DNA from: Longimicrobiales bacterium
Lineage (GTDB): Bacteria > Gemmatimonadota > Gemmatimonadetes > Longimicrobiales > Gaopeijiaceae
Length of the DNA: 64,000 nt
Assembly: GCA_028278645.1 (NCBI GenBank)
Contig: JANQDZ010000096.1
Location: 24,110 to 88,109, forward strand
Direction of reading: 5' to 3'
Shown here: positions 50,204 through 58,971 of the stretch, one piece after another
Layout: the number at the start of each line of letters is the position of its first letter
How positions within the stretch are numbered: the first letter of the stretch is position 1
The notes under the pieces: model-generated
What the model saw: the letters and a program-made list of their open reading frames with translations, nothing else
Told to the model about the DNA's origin: nothing
Database searches by the model: none
Translations under genes and position numbers: made by a program

Positions 50204-52495
50204 TTAATCCCGCTGGTTATGCCGGCCTGACTGGCTCACCCGGACGAGGCCAGGGGTGACTCCCGTGAGCACCTCCTCCGTGCCGTCAGGCCATTCAACG
50301 ATGAGACTATCCACAACGGTGGCGTCTCCCAATCCAAAATGGGCCAACATCTGGTTTTGGCTCCCGTACCCCGTGGCGGGCCAGTTCCACCGGGTAAGAC
50401 GATGCTTCACACCATCGATTGTCACCACGCAGGTCACCCTGGCACCAATTGCGAAAGTGTTGGGCCCATCCCCCTGGAGGGTGACACCGAGCCATGAGCG
50501 ACCTGAGGTCTCCGAGGTGGTATTCCGATAAAGGCGGTTCACCTGATCGCTGCTGCCCCATGACGCGACAAACAGATCGAGATCGCCATCCAGGTCGAAG
50601 TCGGCCCAGGCCGCACCGGCACTCGTGTCGGCGTGGATGGCTACCTCACCCCGCATGTCCCGGGTGAACCCACCCCGGCCGTCGTTCAGATAGATGAAAT
50701 TCCGCATGTCGGGACCGTAGGTCCCATTCGCTACGAACAGATCGAGGTCGCCGTCCAGATCAAAATCTGCCCAAGCGTGTCCCTTACTCGCTCCCCCCTG
50801 GTCAGTGGAGAGCAGGCTGGCGGCGTCAGGGGAAAGCGCTCCTTCTCCATTATTCCGGTATAGGACGTTCGTGCGATCGAAATTCGCCACAAAAAGGTCC
50901 AGGTCCCCGTCTGCGTCGTAGTCGGCCCAAGAAACCCCGTACGAATAGCCGATCGCTTCGACGAAGTGCCCTCGGGTGATCTCCTCGAACTGCCACCCCC
51001 CGAGATTCAGGAAGAACCGGTTGGGTGCGTCCCTGTTGTTCGCGACGTACACGTCGGGCAACCCGTCCCCGTTGGCGTCCGCCCAGCCGCAGGCTCGGGC
51101 TTCTCCGTTACCGGAGTTCATAGGACTCTCGGACACCTCGACGAATCTGCCGCCACCCGCATTCCGGAAAAGACGGTTGGAGGCGCCATCATATCCGATC
51201 ACGAAGACATCGAGCCACCCGTCCCCATCCGCATCGGCCCAACACGCCATGGAAGCACCCGCGGACCGATCGGTGAGGCCGCTGTCCAGGACTGGAGTGA
51301 ACCGACCGGACCCGTCGTTGCGGAAGAGGTTATCCCTCTCCTCATTTCGATTCACGATGAAGAGATCCAGGTCCCCGTCAGCGTCGTAGTCGACCCAGGC
51401 TACACCCTCCGAACTGGCGACGTAAGCAGCGGTGAGGCCGGATCCGGACGGGTCGGAACCGGCGATCCTCTCGAACATCGGGTGGGTGGGGGCGCCTTGG
51501 GAAGGTGAATCGCCGGGAGGCCCACCGGACGGTGTGTCGAAATGCAGGTTTCGGTAGAGGGCGTTTTCCTGTCCGCCGGTGTTGGTGGTGTAGAGGTCGG
51601 GATCCCCGTCCTCATCGAAGTCACCCCATGCTACGCCTCTCGTCGCTCCTCCGTCCTCGGCTATTCGATCTCCGGTGACGAGTTCAAAAAGAGGTTGTCC
51701 TTCCATGGTGGCCGTGTGGGTCGGGGAACCGATCGTACGCTTCAGGCTCTGGGATTCAACCACCTCCAGGAAGTACTCGACGCTCGCCACCACCCCCAGC
51801 CTTCCTGTGGCGCCAGAAACGATCCCCACCAGGTGTCCGTTTTTGTCGATCACCGGGGAACCGCTGGTCCCTACCGGGTCGGCCTCGGGGTCCATCGACT
51901 CGACGAAGTAGTATGGCCCAAGGGCCTCGTAGATCCTCAGGGGCGTGATCCTGGGATGAGTGCTTTCCCGCTCCGCCTGACTCCGCCCGACGGCAAATGC
52001 TGCTTCACCCTTCTTGAGGTAGGAAGGACGAACTCGCAGGGGATAAAACCCTGACCCGCCCGCGGGCAACCTGAAGGCCAGCCAGTCACGGACCTGGAGT
52101 GTGTTGAAGTCTCCGATGCCCTCTGAAGGGTTCTCGTTGAGTGGCCTTCCGACGCCGAGGACCCTTTCAGGCTGTTTCAGCGACCTCATCTCCCACTCGA
52201 CGAAATCCGGCCCCAAGTCGATGGTTTCAAACCCCCGCTGATCTTGTAGGAAGAGGAAGATGTGCTTCACCGATACGGCTACCGTGTCCCAACCCAGATC
52301 AACGAGGAAAGCATTCCCGATACCGCTGAAAACCGTGTCAGAAAAGTGGATATCGTTGGTGAGGACGAAATCGGGCCAGTCCTCGATCGGCTTCTCTACC
52401 CAAGGTTCCGGTGGGATATCGGGGGTCGGCCGACAGGAAAGCGCGACGCTCAACCCGAGGATGCAGAACGACCTGGCGACAACTCCGACTCTCAT
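50204..52495 (-). CDS. Trypsin-like peptidase / FG-GAP repeat / ASPIC-UnbV fusion, exported lipoprotein
   Basis: 763 residues. A lipoprotein-type signal (VARSFCILGLSVALSC) is followed by a trypsin-like domain to about residue 250: a possible catalytic His in VAVSVKHIF and the nucleophile motif DPVGTSGSPVIDKNGHLVGIVSG. Six or more FG-GAP/VCBS calcium-type repeats (WGDFDEDGDPDLY, WVDYDADGDLDLF, WADANGDGLPDVY, WADYDADGDLDLF, WADFDLDGDLDLF) come next, then an ASPIC/UnbV domain (RSWLGVTLQGDGPNTFAIGARV, VEWPDGTEEVL). UnbV proteins are common in Gemmatimonadota. The protease-propeller combination is unusual; the Asp of the triad is uncertain. Confidence 0.82.
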   Translation of the reverse strand: MRVGVVARSFCILGLSVALSCRPTPDIPPEPWVEKPIEDWPDFVLTNDIHFSDTVFSGIGNAFLVDLGWDTVAVSVKHIFLFLQDQRGFETIDLGPDFVEWEMRSLKQPERVLGVGRPLNENPSEGIGDFNTLQVRDWLAFRLPAGGSGFYPLRVRPSYLKKGEAAFAVGRSQAERESTHPRITPLRIYEALGPYYFVESMDPEADPVGTSGSPVIDKNGHLVGIVSGATGRLGVVASVEYFLEVVESQSLKRTIGSPTHTATMEGQPLFELVTGDRIAEDGGATRGVAWGDFDEDGDPDLYTTNTGGQENALYRNLHFDTPSGGPPGDSPSQGAPTHPMFERIAGSDPSGSGLTAAYVASSEGVAWVDYDADGDLDLFIVNRNEERDNLFRNDGSGRFTPVLDSGLTDRSAGASMACWADADGDGWLDVFVIGYDGASNRLFRNAGGGRFVEVSESPMNSGNGEARACGWADANGDGLPDVYVANNRDAPNRFFLNLGGWQFEEITRGHFVEAIGYSYGVSWADYDADGDLDLFVANFDRTNVLYRNNGEGALSPDAASLLSTDQGGASKGHAWADFDLDGDLDLFVANGTYGPDMRNFIYLNDGRGGFTRDMRGEVAIHADTSAGAAWADFDLDGDLDLFVASWGSSDQVNRLYRNTTSETSGRSWLGVTLQGDGPNTFAIGARVTCVVTIDGVKHRLTRWNWPATGYGSQNQMLAHFGLGDATVVDSLIVEWPDGTEEVLTGVTPGLVRVSQSGRHNQRD

Positions 52496-52748
52496 GGTCT
52501 GCTCCGTGTCCGGCAGCCATCCTGGAAGATTCAGATTGCGTGCAGGATGGATGCGGTTCCTCGGAAACTCAAGGGAGATGCGGGAGGATCAGGGTCGATC
52601 GTGCCGTGAGCCCAGGGTTTCGCGGCGAAAGCCACGGCCATCTCACGAGGCCCGAAGTGTGCCTGGCGTCCGTTGGCGGCAGTGAACAGTTTTCAGGTTG
52701 CCCTGCCGGGTCCTATGTAACCGGCATCCCCCGAACTCCGAGGCACTG

Positions 52749-54182
52749 TTGAACCACACTGCCAGCACGGACAAAAGCCGGAAGCCGTCCATTCACTTCA
52801 GCGGCATCGGCGGAACGGCAATGGTCGCCGGGGCCAGGTTGGCCCTGGAGGCTGGATGGGATGTCAAGGGCTCGGACGGCCCCCTCTACCCACCCACGTC
52901 CGAGATGGTCGAGTCTCTGGGTGTGGAGACGTATGAAGGGTACAAGGCGGGAAACCTGGACTGGGGTCCGGATCTGGTGGTGATCGGCAATGCCCTTAGT
53001 CGGGGCAACCCGGAGGTTGAGGCGGCACTGACCCGCCGGATGCACTTCCTGAGCCTGCCCGAATGGATGAAGGACCACGTCCTCCGCGACCGAAAGCCCA
53101 TCGTTTGCTGTGGGACCCATGGAAAAACAACCACAACCGCGCTCACTGCCTTCCTCCTGGATCGGGCAGGGTTGGGAGGTGGTTGGTTGATCGGCGGGCA
53201 ACCGCTGGACTTTGAGTATTCAGCTTCGTTGGGGTCGCCGGGAACTCCTTTTGTTATCGAGGGCGACGAATACGACACGGCATTCTTCGACAAGCGTTCG
53301 AAGTTCTTCCACTACCTTCCCGAAATCGCTCTGGTCACAAGCCTCGAATTCGATCACGGAGACATCTTCGGGACGCTCGAGGATATAAGACGGGCTTTTC
53401 GATTGATGCTGCGTCAGATCCCGGAAGACGGATGGCTTCTGGGGTGCGGAGACGATCCGGAGGTCCGGGACCTGATGACGCATGCCTTCGGGCAGACCGC
53501 CACGTACGGGTTCTCCGAGGACGCCACCTGGCGAGGGGAGTTCAGAGGGTACGAGGACGGTTTTCAGTTAGTGCATATCTCACGCAGTGGAGCTGCTTGG
53601 GGGGACTTCAGGCTCCCCATGGCTGGCCGCCACAACCTGCAGAACGCCATTGCTGCTCTGGCGGTTGCCGGTTCGTTGGACATTCCACCCGGCGACCTGG
53701 CCGAGATCCTCCACGGGTTTCGAGGAGTTCGACGCCGGATGGAGATCTTCCTGGAATCACAGGGAGATCTGTTCGTCAGCGACTTCGCTCACCATCCAAC
53801 CGCTGTCCGGGTGACCATCCAGGCGGCCAAAGAACGATGGCCGGATCGGAGACTTGTCGTCCTCTTCGAGCCACGGTCCAACACGACCGTCACGAACCGA
53901 TTTCAGCCGGAGCTCACCGAAGCGTTGGCCGAAGCCGATGAGGTGATGATCGGCCCGATTCACCGGGCAGAAAAAACCCCTGAGAAAGACAGGCTGGATA
54001 GGGACAAAGCCTGCAATGACCTGGCCCAACTGGGAATCCCGGGGATGTACTCGGATGATGTGGAAACCATCGTCGATCACGTTGTCCGAAGTGATCCCGG
54101 AGGAAACCTATTCCTGGTATTGAGCAACGGAGCTTTTGGAGGGTTGTTCGCCAGGCTAAAGGAGGAGCTCCCGGAGGGATAG
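52749..54182 (+). CDS. mpl: UDP-N-acetylmuramate:L-alanyl-gamma-D-glutamyl-meso-diaminopimelate ligase
   Basis: 477 residues of the Mur ligase fold. Motifs: N-terminal FSGIGGTAMVAGA nucleotide fold, ATP loop CCGTHGKTTTTALTAFLL, EGDEYDTAFFDKRSKF (Mpl-specific), LEFDHGDIF and the C-terminal FEPRSNT. Mpl recycles murein tripeptide by attaching it to UDP-MurNAc, in the cytosol, implying DAP-type peptidoglycan and a Gram-negative wall. I chose the TTG at 52749 with GAGG upstream; another TTG at 52698 would add 17 residues. Confidence 0.92.
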   Translation: MNHTASTDKSRKPSIHFSGIGGTAMVAGARLALEAGWDVKGSDGPLYPPTSEMVESLGVETYEGYKAGNLDWGPDLVVIGNALSRGNPEVEAALTRRMHFLSLPEWMKDHVLRDRKPIVCCGTHGKTTTTALTAFLLDRAGLGGGWLIGGQPLDFEYSASLGSPGTPFVIEGDEYDTAFFDKRSKFFHYLPEIALVTSLEFDHGDIFGTLEDIRRAFRLMLRQIPEDGWLLGCGDDPEVRDLMTHAFGQTATYGFSEDATWRGEFRGYEDGFQLVHISRSGAAWGDFRLPMAGRHNLQNAIAALAVAGSLDIPPGDLAEILHGFRGVRRRMEIFLESQGDLFVSDFAHHPTAVRVTIQAAKERWPDRRLVVLFEPRSNTTVTNRFQPELTEALAEADEVMIGPIHRAEKTPEKDRLDRDKACNDLAQLGIPGMYSDDVETIVDHVVRSDPGGNLFLVLSNGAFGGLFARLKEELPEG

Positions 54183-54282
54183 TCGACCCCCGGGAACGGC
54201 CTAGCGCTTGCCCCCGCGATGCCTGTCGGGGACCTTCCTGAACAAATCCGTTTTCAGTCGACCTACCCAAAGGTGGTGCAAC

Positions 54283-54741
54283 ATGCCCAGCCCACGAACC
54301 TCAATGGTTTTGGTATGCGTCATGGCCCTCGGTCTGCTTCTTCCGGATTCGGCCAAAGCTCAGGCCGGAGCAGCGGATTCTCCGGAGATCGGTTACTCGG
54401 GCCTCGCCACGTTTGACATCCAGGTACGAGACCGGTCCGAGTCGATCCAATGGTTGGTCGAGATTCTGGGCTTCGAACACCTATTCACCGAGGAATCGAT
54501 GAATTGGGCCGAGGTGAAGGCCCCCGTCCCCGGAGTGACTATCGGAATAGAGGAGATCCGGGACCGGCCGATTCGAACGTCGAACATCGACTTCGGCGTA
54601 AAGGATATCGAGGAGGCGCGGAAGGCAATCGAGGCCCGAGGCGGAGTCTTTGTCGGAGAGACGACGGATTACGGCCCGGTCCTCGTTGCCAGACTCCGGG
54701 ATCCGTCCGGAAATATGTTCAACCTGTTTCAGGGGAAGTAG
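54283..54741 (+). CDS. Secreted VOC (glyoxalase/bleomycin-resistance fold) protein
   Basis: 152 residues. A signal peptide (SMVLVCVMALGLLLPDSAKAQ) is followed by one VOC module: LATFDIQVRDRSESIQWLVEILGFEHLF, SNIDFGVKDIEEARKAIEARGGVF, ARLRDPSGNMFNLFQ. The terminal DPSGN-F-L motif is the VOC hallmark. A secreted VOC protein is uncommon; metal ligands are incomplete, so catalysis is uncertain. Confidence 0.78.
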   Translation: MPSPRTSMVLVCVMALGLLLPDSAKAQAGAADSPEIGYSGLATFDIQVRDRSESIQWLVEILGFEHLFTEESMNWAEVKAPVPGVTIGIEEIRDRPIRTSNIDFGVKDIEEARKAIEARGGVFVGETTDYGPVLVARLRDPSGNMFNLFQGK

Positions 54742-54858
54742 CCGTCGGGTTGATGAGAATCCAGGGCACCTGCGTAGGTTCAATATCCCGTCCACACAAA
54801 CCACGATACCGACCAACTGTGATCGAATGCCACTCCAACCCGTCGGAGGTGCCTTGAG

Positions 54859-55173
54859 ATGATCATCAGCAACACACAAGAGATTCCTGGAAAAACCATC
54901 ATCGAGTTCTTCGGTGTGGTTAGCGGCAGCACCGTGCGGGCCAAACATATCGGCAGGGACATCGCTGCCGGTCTGAAGAACGTCGTCGGGGGTGAGTTGG
55001 CCGGCTACACAGAACTTCTCTCGGAGGCCCGAGGGGAGGCCATCCGGCGCATGAGCTATCAGGCCGAGTCCATGGGCGCAAATGCCATCGTGAACGTCCG
55101 CTTTGCGACCAGTAGCGTGGCTCAAGGAGCCGCCGAGCTATTCGCGTACGGCACAGCGGTCAAGGTGGAGTAA
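54859..55173 (+). CDS. ybjQ: YbjQ family (DUF74) protein
   Basis: 104 residues matching the YbjQ/UPF0145 heavy-metal-binding-like family: EIPGKTIIEFFGVVSGSTVRAKHIGRDI, YTELLSEARGEAIRRM, ANAIVNVRFATSSVAQGAAELFAYGTAV. The family forms pentamers; function unknown. It precedes a membrane-anchored paralogue by four bases. Confidence 0.9.
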   Translation: MIISNTQEIPGKTIIEFFGVVSGSTVRAKHIGRDIAAGLKNVVGGELAGYTELLSEARGEAIRRMSYQAESMGANAIVNVRFATSSVAQGAAELFAYGTAVKVE

Positions 55174-55177
55174 GGCC

Positions 55178-55648
55178 ATGGAATTCCTGAGTCTTCTCAT
55201 CACTCCGGTGATGCTGCTGGGGGCCTGGATCTCCGGAAGCGTCCTGGAGCGCAGACACCTGAATAACCTTCGGCTTCTGGAGAGCGGATCCCGAGGCGTT
55301 CTGGCCATCACGGTCGAGGATCATCCACCGAATTGGGACGTCGAGGATTGTGAGCTCGTGATGGGAAACGTCGTGATCTCACAGGACTACTTCAAACGTG
55401 TCGCGGCCAGCGTCAAAGGCATTTTCGGGGGCAACATCCGCGTGTTCGAGCCTTTATTGGTCCGTGCACGGAGAGAGGCCCTGGTTCGGATGAAGGGTGT
55501 GGCCCACGCCCGGGGGTACGACACGATCATCAACGTTCGAATCGAGACCTCGAGATTGGCCAATTCTCGTCGGGACGGTAAGGGCACGGCAGGGGTCGAG
55601 ATCCTCGCCTTCGGCACAGCGATCTCTCTGAGGGATTCCACGGTCTGA
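55178..55648 (+). CDS. Membrane-anchored YbjQ-like protein
   Basis: 156 residues. An N-terminal hydrophobic helix (FLSLLITPVMLLGAWISG) is followed by a YbjQ-like domain (NVVISQDYFKRVAASVKGIF, FEPLLVRARREALVRMK, YDTIINVRIETSRL, VEILAFGTAISL). It pairs with the soluble YbjQ gene upstream, so a mixed ring at the membrane is possible (inference). Confidence 0.8.
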   Translation: MEFLSLLITPVMLLGAWISGSVLERRHLNNLRLLESGSRGVLAITVEDHPPNWDVEDCELVMGNVVISQDYFKRVAASVKGIFGGNIRVFEPLLVRARREALVRMKGVAHARGYDTIINVRIETSRLANSRRDGKGTAGVEILAFGTAISLRDSTV

Positions 55649-55804
55649 TAGCGGCTGTTCTAGGAAGGCAACCAAAAAAGAAGGCCACTGCGAGGGGAGT
55701 CAACCAAGGCCTGGGGAGGAGGTCTGAATCAAATGGGCGGCAGCGCCGTAAGGAGCGCCAGGAAAACGCCTCGGAGATCTTTCCCCGAATCCATGGGAGT
55801 CCGA

Positions 55805-56167
55805 ATGAAGCGTCCACCACGCTACGCATATCCGATCGCCATCGTCTTGGGCGTTCTCGCGGCCTTCACACCGGCGAACCTTCCGCTGGACTCATCTTCA
55901 ATCGTCGCCGCGCTTCTTATTTCCACGGCCATCTTTGGCTTTGCCGGGCTCGTGTTGGGCACGGTCTGGCCGAGTGGCGGTTGGGTGTGGGGAATATGGC
56001 TCGTGGCCCCGGGATTCCTGCTCGTCACCATTGGGCTAATCGCCTCGGGAGAGCTGGGGAGCTTCCTTGGGGACGACTTGCCATTCCTCCTTCTGGGATT
56101 ACTGGGGGCGGGTTTCGGATCCGGGATCGGTGCTCGGCTCAGGGGGCGAACCCAGCCCTCGGAATAG
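55805..56167 (+). CDS. Small integral membrane protein of unknown function
   Basis: 120 residues from ATG 55805 with GGGAG upstream. Four hydrophobic stretches (YAYPIAIVLGVLAAF, IVAALLISTAIFGFAGLVLG, WGIWLVAPGFLLVTIGLIASG, LPFLLLGLLGAGFGSGIGARL) suggest four TM helices. No family recognised; the glycine-rich helices resemble small permease subunits or uncharacterised Gemmatimonadota proteins. Confidence 0.6.
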   Translation: MKRPPRYAYPIAIVLGVLAAFTPANLPLDSSSIVAALLISTAIFGFAGLVLGTVWPSGGWVWGIWLVAPGFLLVTIGLIASGELGSFLGDDLPFLLLGLLGAGFGSGIGARLRGRTQPSE

Positions 56168-56404
56168 GCTGACGCCTCCACCACGGTTCGTGTCGGATCT
56201 GCGCTTTCTGGGCAATACTCAATCGTCTTTGGCTATGCTGCCGATCAGGATGCTAGTAGCCACGGGGAAACCCAAGGGAATGCCCGGAGTGCCTGTCCGG
56301 CGGTTGCTGATCGCAGCACTTGAATCCGGCGGATTCGTACACGAACCCCGCGAGGTCGGGGCAGAGAAAAAAACCTCTTGGCCGTTGGATCCAGCAGAGG
56401 AAGG

Positions 56405-56797
56405 TTACTTCCGCCCCGTCACCGCCACCTTCCCGTTGTCGTCGAACTCCAAAACCATCCACGTGTTTGTCGTTCCACACAGGGAGCAGAAGGCGTGTTC
56501 AGCATCCAGCACCTTGAGATCGGTGATCTGGCCGCACCCCTCGCATTGGGCACGGACCGTCGTCCAGTCCTCTTTTAGGCCACTACGAGCCAACCGTACG
56601 CCCATCACAACTGGCCGGTACTGGGAGAGGGGGCAAATATCCCCGTCGCACTTGTCCCCGAAGTCCAGGCAAACGAAGTCGTCCGATTCCTTTAGGTTCG
56701 CCTGCCCGCTCCTGGGGGTGCCGGGCGACACCGTGACTTGAACTTCCTTCGTGCAGTGGGAGCAGTAGGTAGTGCGAGTTTCAGTCTTGTCACTCAT
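56405..56797 (-). CDS. Zinc-ribbon protein with three Cys pairs
   Basis: 130 residues, cytosolic. The N-terminal CSHC pair, a middle acidic part (CLDFGDKCDGDICPL) and a C-terminal CEGCG plus CSLCG pair make two likely zinc sites. The N-terminal half is paralogous to the following gene (56804), which shares YCSxC, the CLxFG-xC-G-CPL pattern and spacing. Function unknown; seven bases separate the two genes. Confidence 0.7.
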   Translation of the reverse strand: MSDKTETRTTYCSHCTKEVQVTVSPGTPRSGQANLKESDDFVCLDFGDKCDGDICPLSQYRPVVMGVRLARSGLKEDWTTVRAQCEGCGQITDLKVLDAEHAFCSLCGTTNTWMVLEFDDNGKVAVTGRK

Positions 56798-56803
56798 GGG
56801 CGA

Positions 56804-57073
56804 TCACCCCTCCCCCTTCTTTTCCGACCCCTCTCCGTCCCCACTCCTGCCTCCCCGGATCTCCTTCACGATCTTCCGGTAATTCTCCTCCATCTGGCCC
56901 GTGGGGACTTCGAAGAGAGGACAGAGGGACCCGGTGCAAGATTCACCGAACTCGAGGCAGATACACTTCGACGGATCATGGGCCGAGGGCAGGACTCCTT
57001 CAGGGAGATCCTCCGGGACTACAACCTCCACCTGTCGATCGCAGGCAGAGCAATACGCCTTCTGGGTCCTCAT
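56804..57073 (-). CDS. Small zinc-binding protein, paralogue of its neighbour
   Basis: 89 residues: YCSACDRQVEVVV, then CICLEFGESCTGSLCPLF, then a charged tail (SGDGEGSEKKGEG). Six cysteines at positions matching the N-terminal half of the 56405 product. It starts the two-gene operon. Function unknown. Confidence 0.65.
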   Translation of the reverse strand: MRTQKAYCSACDRQVEVVVPEDLPEGVLPSAHDPSKCICLEFGESCTGSLCPLFEVPTGQMEENYRKIVKEIRGGRSGDGEGSEKKGEG

Positions 57074-57167
57074 ACTTCATCCCCCTTTTCATTCGGCACC
57101 TCAAGCCAGGCGGGAAGCCCGGACCTCATGCTACCCACCACCCCCGGCTCAGGTGCCGTTCCACACC

Positions 57168-58163
57168 TCAGACGGTGTGGAGCACCTCCATACCGGGGGC
57201 CACCTGGGACATCATGTCACGGGCTTTGTCTACCGAAGCGACAAAAGCCGTGGTGGCGCCGGCGTCCGCATCCATGCAGGACTCAGCCGCCACGGTCACA
57301 CTCCGAACCACACCCTGCGAGGGCGCCCCAGTGTTCGGATCGAGGAGGTGGTGGTACCGCCTACCGGCGTGCTCGAAGTACTGGTGGTAGTCACCAGAGG
57401 TGGCCACGGCCCTGTCCGTCATGGTGAGCGTCGTAACCAACCCGTTGGAATCGTCTGGGTCCCTTACGCCCACCTTCCAGGGATCTCCATCTTCAGATCC
57501 CCCGATGGCGTATAGGTCACCACCCACGTTCACCAGGGCGTTCTGGATCCCCCAGGAGCGGAGGACCTCGGCCGCCCGGTCCACACCGTATCCCTTCCCG
57601 ATGCCACCCAGGTCGATCCCCATGTCCTCCTCGTGGAAGACCACAACGTCCCGCCCCTGGCTCTTCCCGATTTCCAGGGCCGTAAACAGACCTCGGCGAG
57701 CGAAGCGATGCACCTCGTTGGAGGTCGGAGGTTGGGTCCGGTTACCCAGGTCCCAGAGCTCCACCACCCGGCCCAAACACGGATCGAAGGCGCCGTCCGT
57801 GGCCGTCGCCCACCGGAGGGAAGCCTCGAGCACCGTGGACGTTTCAGCTGAAACGTCCTGGGGCGCCGAAAACGCCGACAGGTTCGCACGACCGATCTCC
57901 GAGTCGGGTCGGAATCGGGTCAGGACCGATTCGACCCGGGCCAACTCCTGGAAAGCCGCGTCGATGGCTCCCTGGGCATACTTCTCGTCCCGGTGCACAA
58001 CGGCGATCTCCCCAAACGTGCCCATAACGGGCAGGGTCCTGCGAACCAGGCGGTTCCGCCCTCTCGCCGCCAGGGGTATGCTCCCCACCACAAAAGCACC
58101 GATACCCAGAGAGATAAAATCTCGCCGGCTCGGCAGGGGTTGCTTCCGTCTCTCAACCGTCAT
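57168..58163 (-). CDS. apbE: FAD:protein FMN transferase
   Basis: 331 residues. The Tat signal SRRDFISLGIGAFVVG exports it to the periplasm. ApbE motifs: VMGTFGEIAVVHRD, TRFRPDSEIGRAN, DGAFDPCLGRVVELWD, DLGGIGKGYGVDRA, NVGGDLYAIG, and the Mg-binding region around MDADAGATTAFV. It attaches FMN to Thr in RnfG (and RnfD), and it is the last gene of the Rnf operon with 4-base overlap to the NqrM-like gene. The start at 58163 has GGAG upstream. Confidence 0.93.
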   Translation of the reverse strand: MTVERRKQPLPSRRDFISLGIGAFVVGSIPLAARGRNRLVRRTLPVMGTFGEIAVVHRDEKYAQGAIDAAFQELARVESVLTRFRPDSEIGRANLSAFSAPQDVSAETSTVLEASLRWATATDGAFDPCLGRVVELWDLGNRTQPPTSNEVHRFARRGLFTALEIGKSQGRDVVVFHEEDMGIDLGGIGKGYGVDRAAEVLRSWGIQNALVNVGGDLYAIGGSEDGDPWKVGVRDPDDSNGLVTTLTMTDRAVATSGDYHQYFEHAGRRYHHLLDPNTGAPSQGVVRSVTVAAESCMDADAGATTAFVASVDKARDMMSQVAPGMEVLHTV

Positions 58164-58384
58164 CGTCGATCTCCATACGTCGATCCGTCGTTCGGCCACC
58201 ATCCGTCCCGCTTCTGGGCGGGCTCGCAGAGGTCGCACTCATCCGCCAGGGAGCAGGAACCCAGGGAATCCCCTCCCCCACTACAACTCTCCCCCGCCTC
58301 CAGGCGTGTGCCAGGACGAGTGGCCGAAAAGGCAAAAAGGACAAACAGGGCCGCGGCCCCCAGGATGCCGACAATCAGCGTCAT
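58160..58384 (-). CDS. NqrM-like (DUF539) small membrane Cys protein
   Basis: 74 residues. An N-terminal TM helix (TLIVGILGAAALFVLFAFSA) precedes a Cys-rich tail, SCSGGGDSLGSC then ECDLCEP, which resembles the S-C-GG and C-x-C-xx-PC pattern of NqrM. NqrM is needed to insert the iron centre into NqrD/NqrE. ATGA overlaps on both sides place it in the Rnf operon, where RnfE and RnfA carry the equivalent iron site. Call by pattern and context. Confidence 0.72.
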   Translation of the reverse strand: MTLIVGILGAAALFVLFAFSATRPGTRLEAGESCSGGGDSLGSCSLADECDLCEPAQKRDGWWPNDGSTYGDRR

Positions 58385-58971
58385 GAGGTAAACAACCCGG
58401 AAAAGCCTTGGAATGCCAGGGACAGGGTCCCGGCTATGATCAGTACCAGCCCCATGTTCCGGGCCACGGCCGGAACGTCGGACAGTTCCATCTTCTCACG
58501 AATGGACGCCATGAGGACCAGGGCCAACGTCACACCGAAGCCGGCTCCGAGGGCGTAAAAGAGGCCGTCCACGTAGCTGTAACCCAGGCCGGTCTGCCAG
58601 GTGGCAAGGCCCAGAATCGCACAGTTGGTGGTGATGAGGGGCAGGAAGATCCCCAACTCCCGGAAAAGCGTGGGGCTGAACTTCTTGATAGTCATCTCTA
58701 CTATCTGCACCAAGGAGGCGATGACCACGATAAATGAAATGACCTGCAGGAACGGCGCGTGTGGCAGCACGAACTGGTTCAGGAACGACGCCACCAGCGA
58801 GGTGATGGTCATAACGAAGATGTTGGCCATCCCCATCCGGAGAGCCGTGCCCACCTTCGCCGAAACCCCCATGAAAGGGCACAGCCCCAGAAAGTAGAAT
58901 AGGGTGAAGTTGGTGACCAACATGCTCCCAACAAGGATCAGGAAGAGGTCGCCCATGCTCTTGTCCATCAC
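58381..58971 (-). CDS. rnfA: Rnf complex membrane subunit RnfA (NqrE homologue)
   Basis: 196 residues, six TM helices. The family landmark NFTLFYFLGLCPFMGVS has the Cys that helps bind the intramembrane [2Fe-2S], and LGIFLPLITTNCAILGLA carries the second Cys. It pairs with RnfE to pass electrons across the membrane. ATGA overlap with rnfE. Confidence 0.95.
   Translation of the reverse strand: MMDKSMGDLFLILVGSMLVTNFTLFYFLGLCPFMGVSAKVGTALRMGMANIFVMTITSLVASFLNQFVLPHAPFLQVISFIVVIASLVQIVEMTIKKFSPTLFRELGIFLPLITTNCAILGLATWQTGLGYSYVDGLFYALGAGFGVTLALVLMASIREKMELSDVPAVARNMGLVLIIAGTLSLAFQGFSGLFTS

Noticed and set aside
56168..56404. Open frames in the 237-base gap before the zinc-ribbon pair
   Set aside because: No ribosome site and no recognisable composition; only a small GAATCC-GGC-GGATTC repeat at 56322-56336 is seen.
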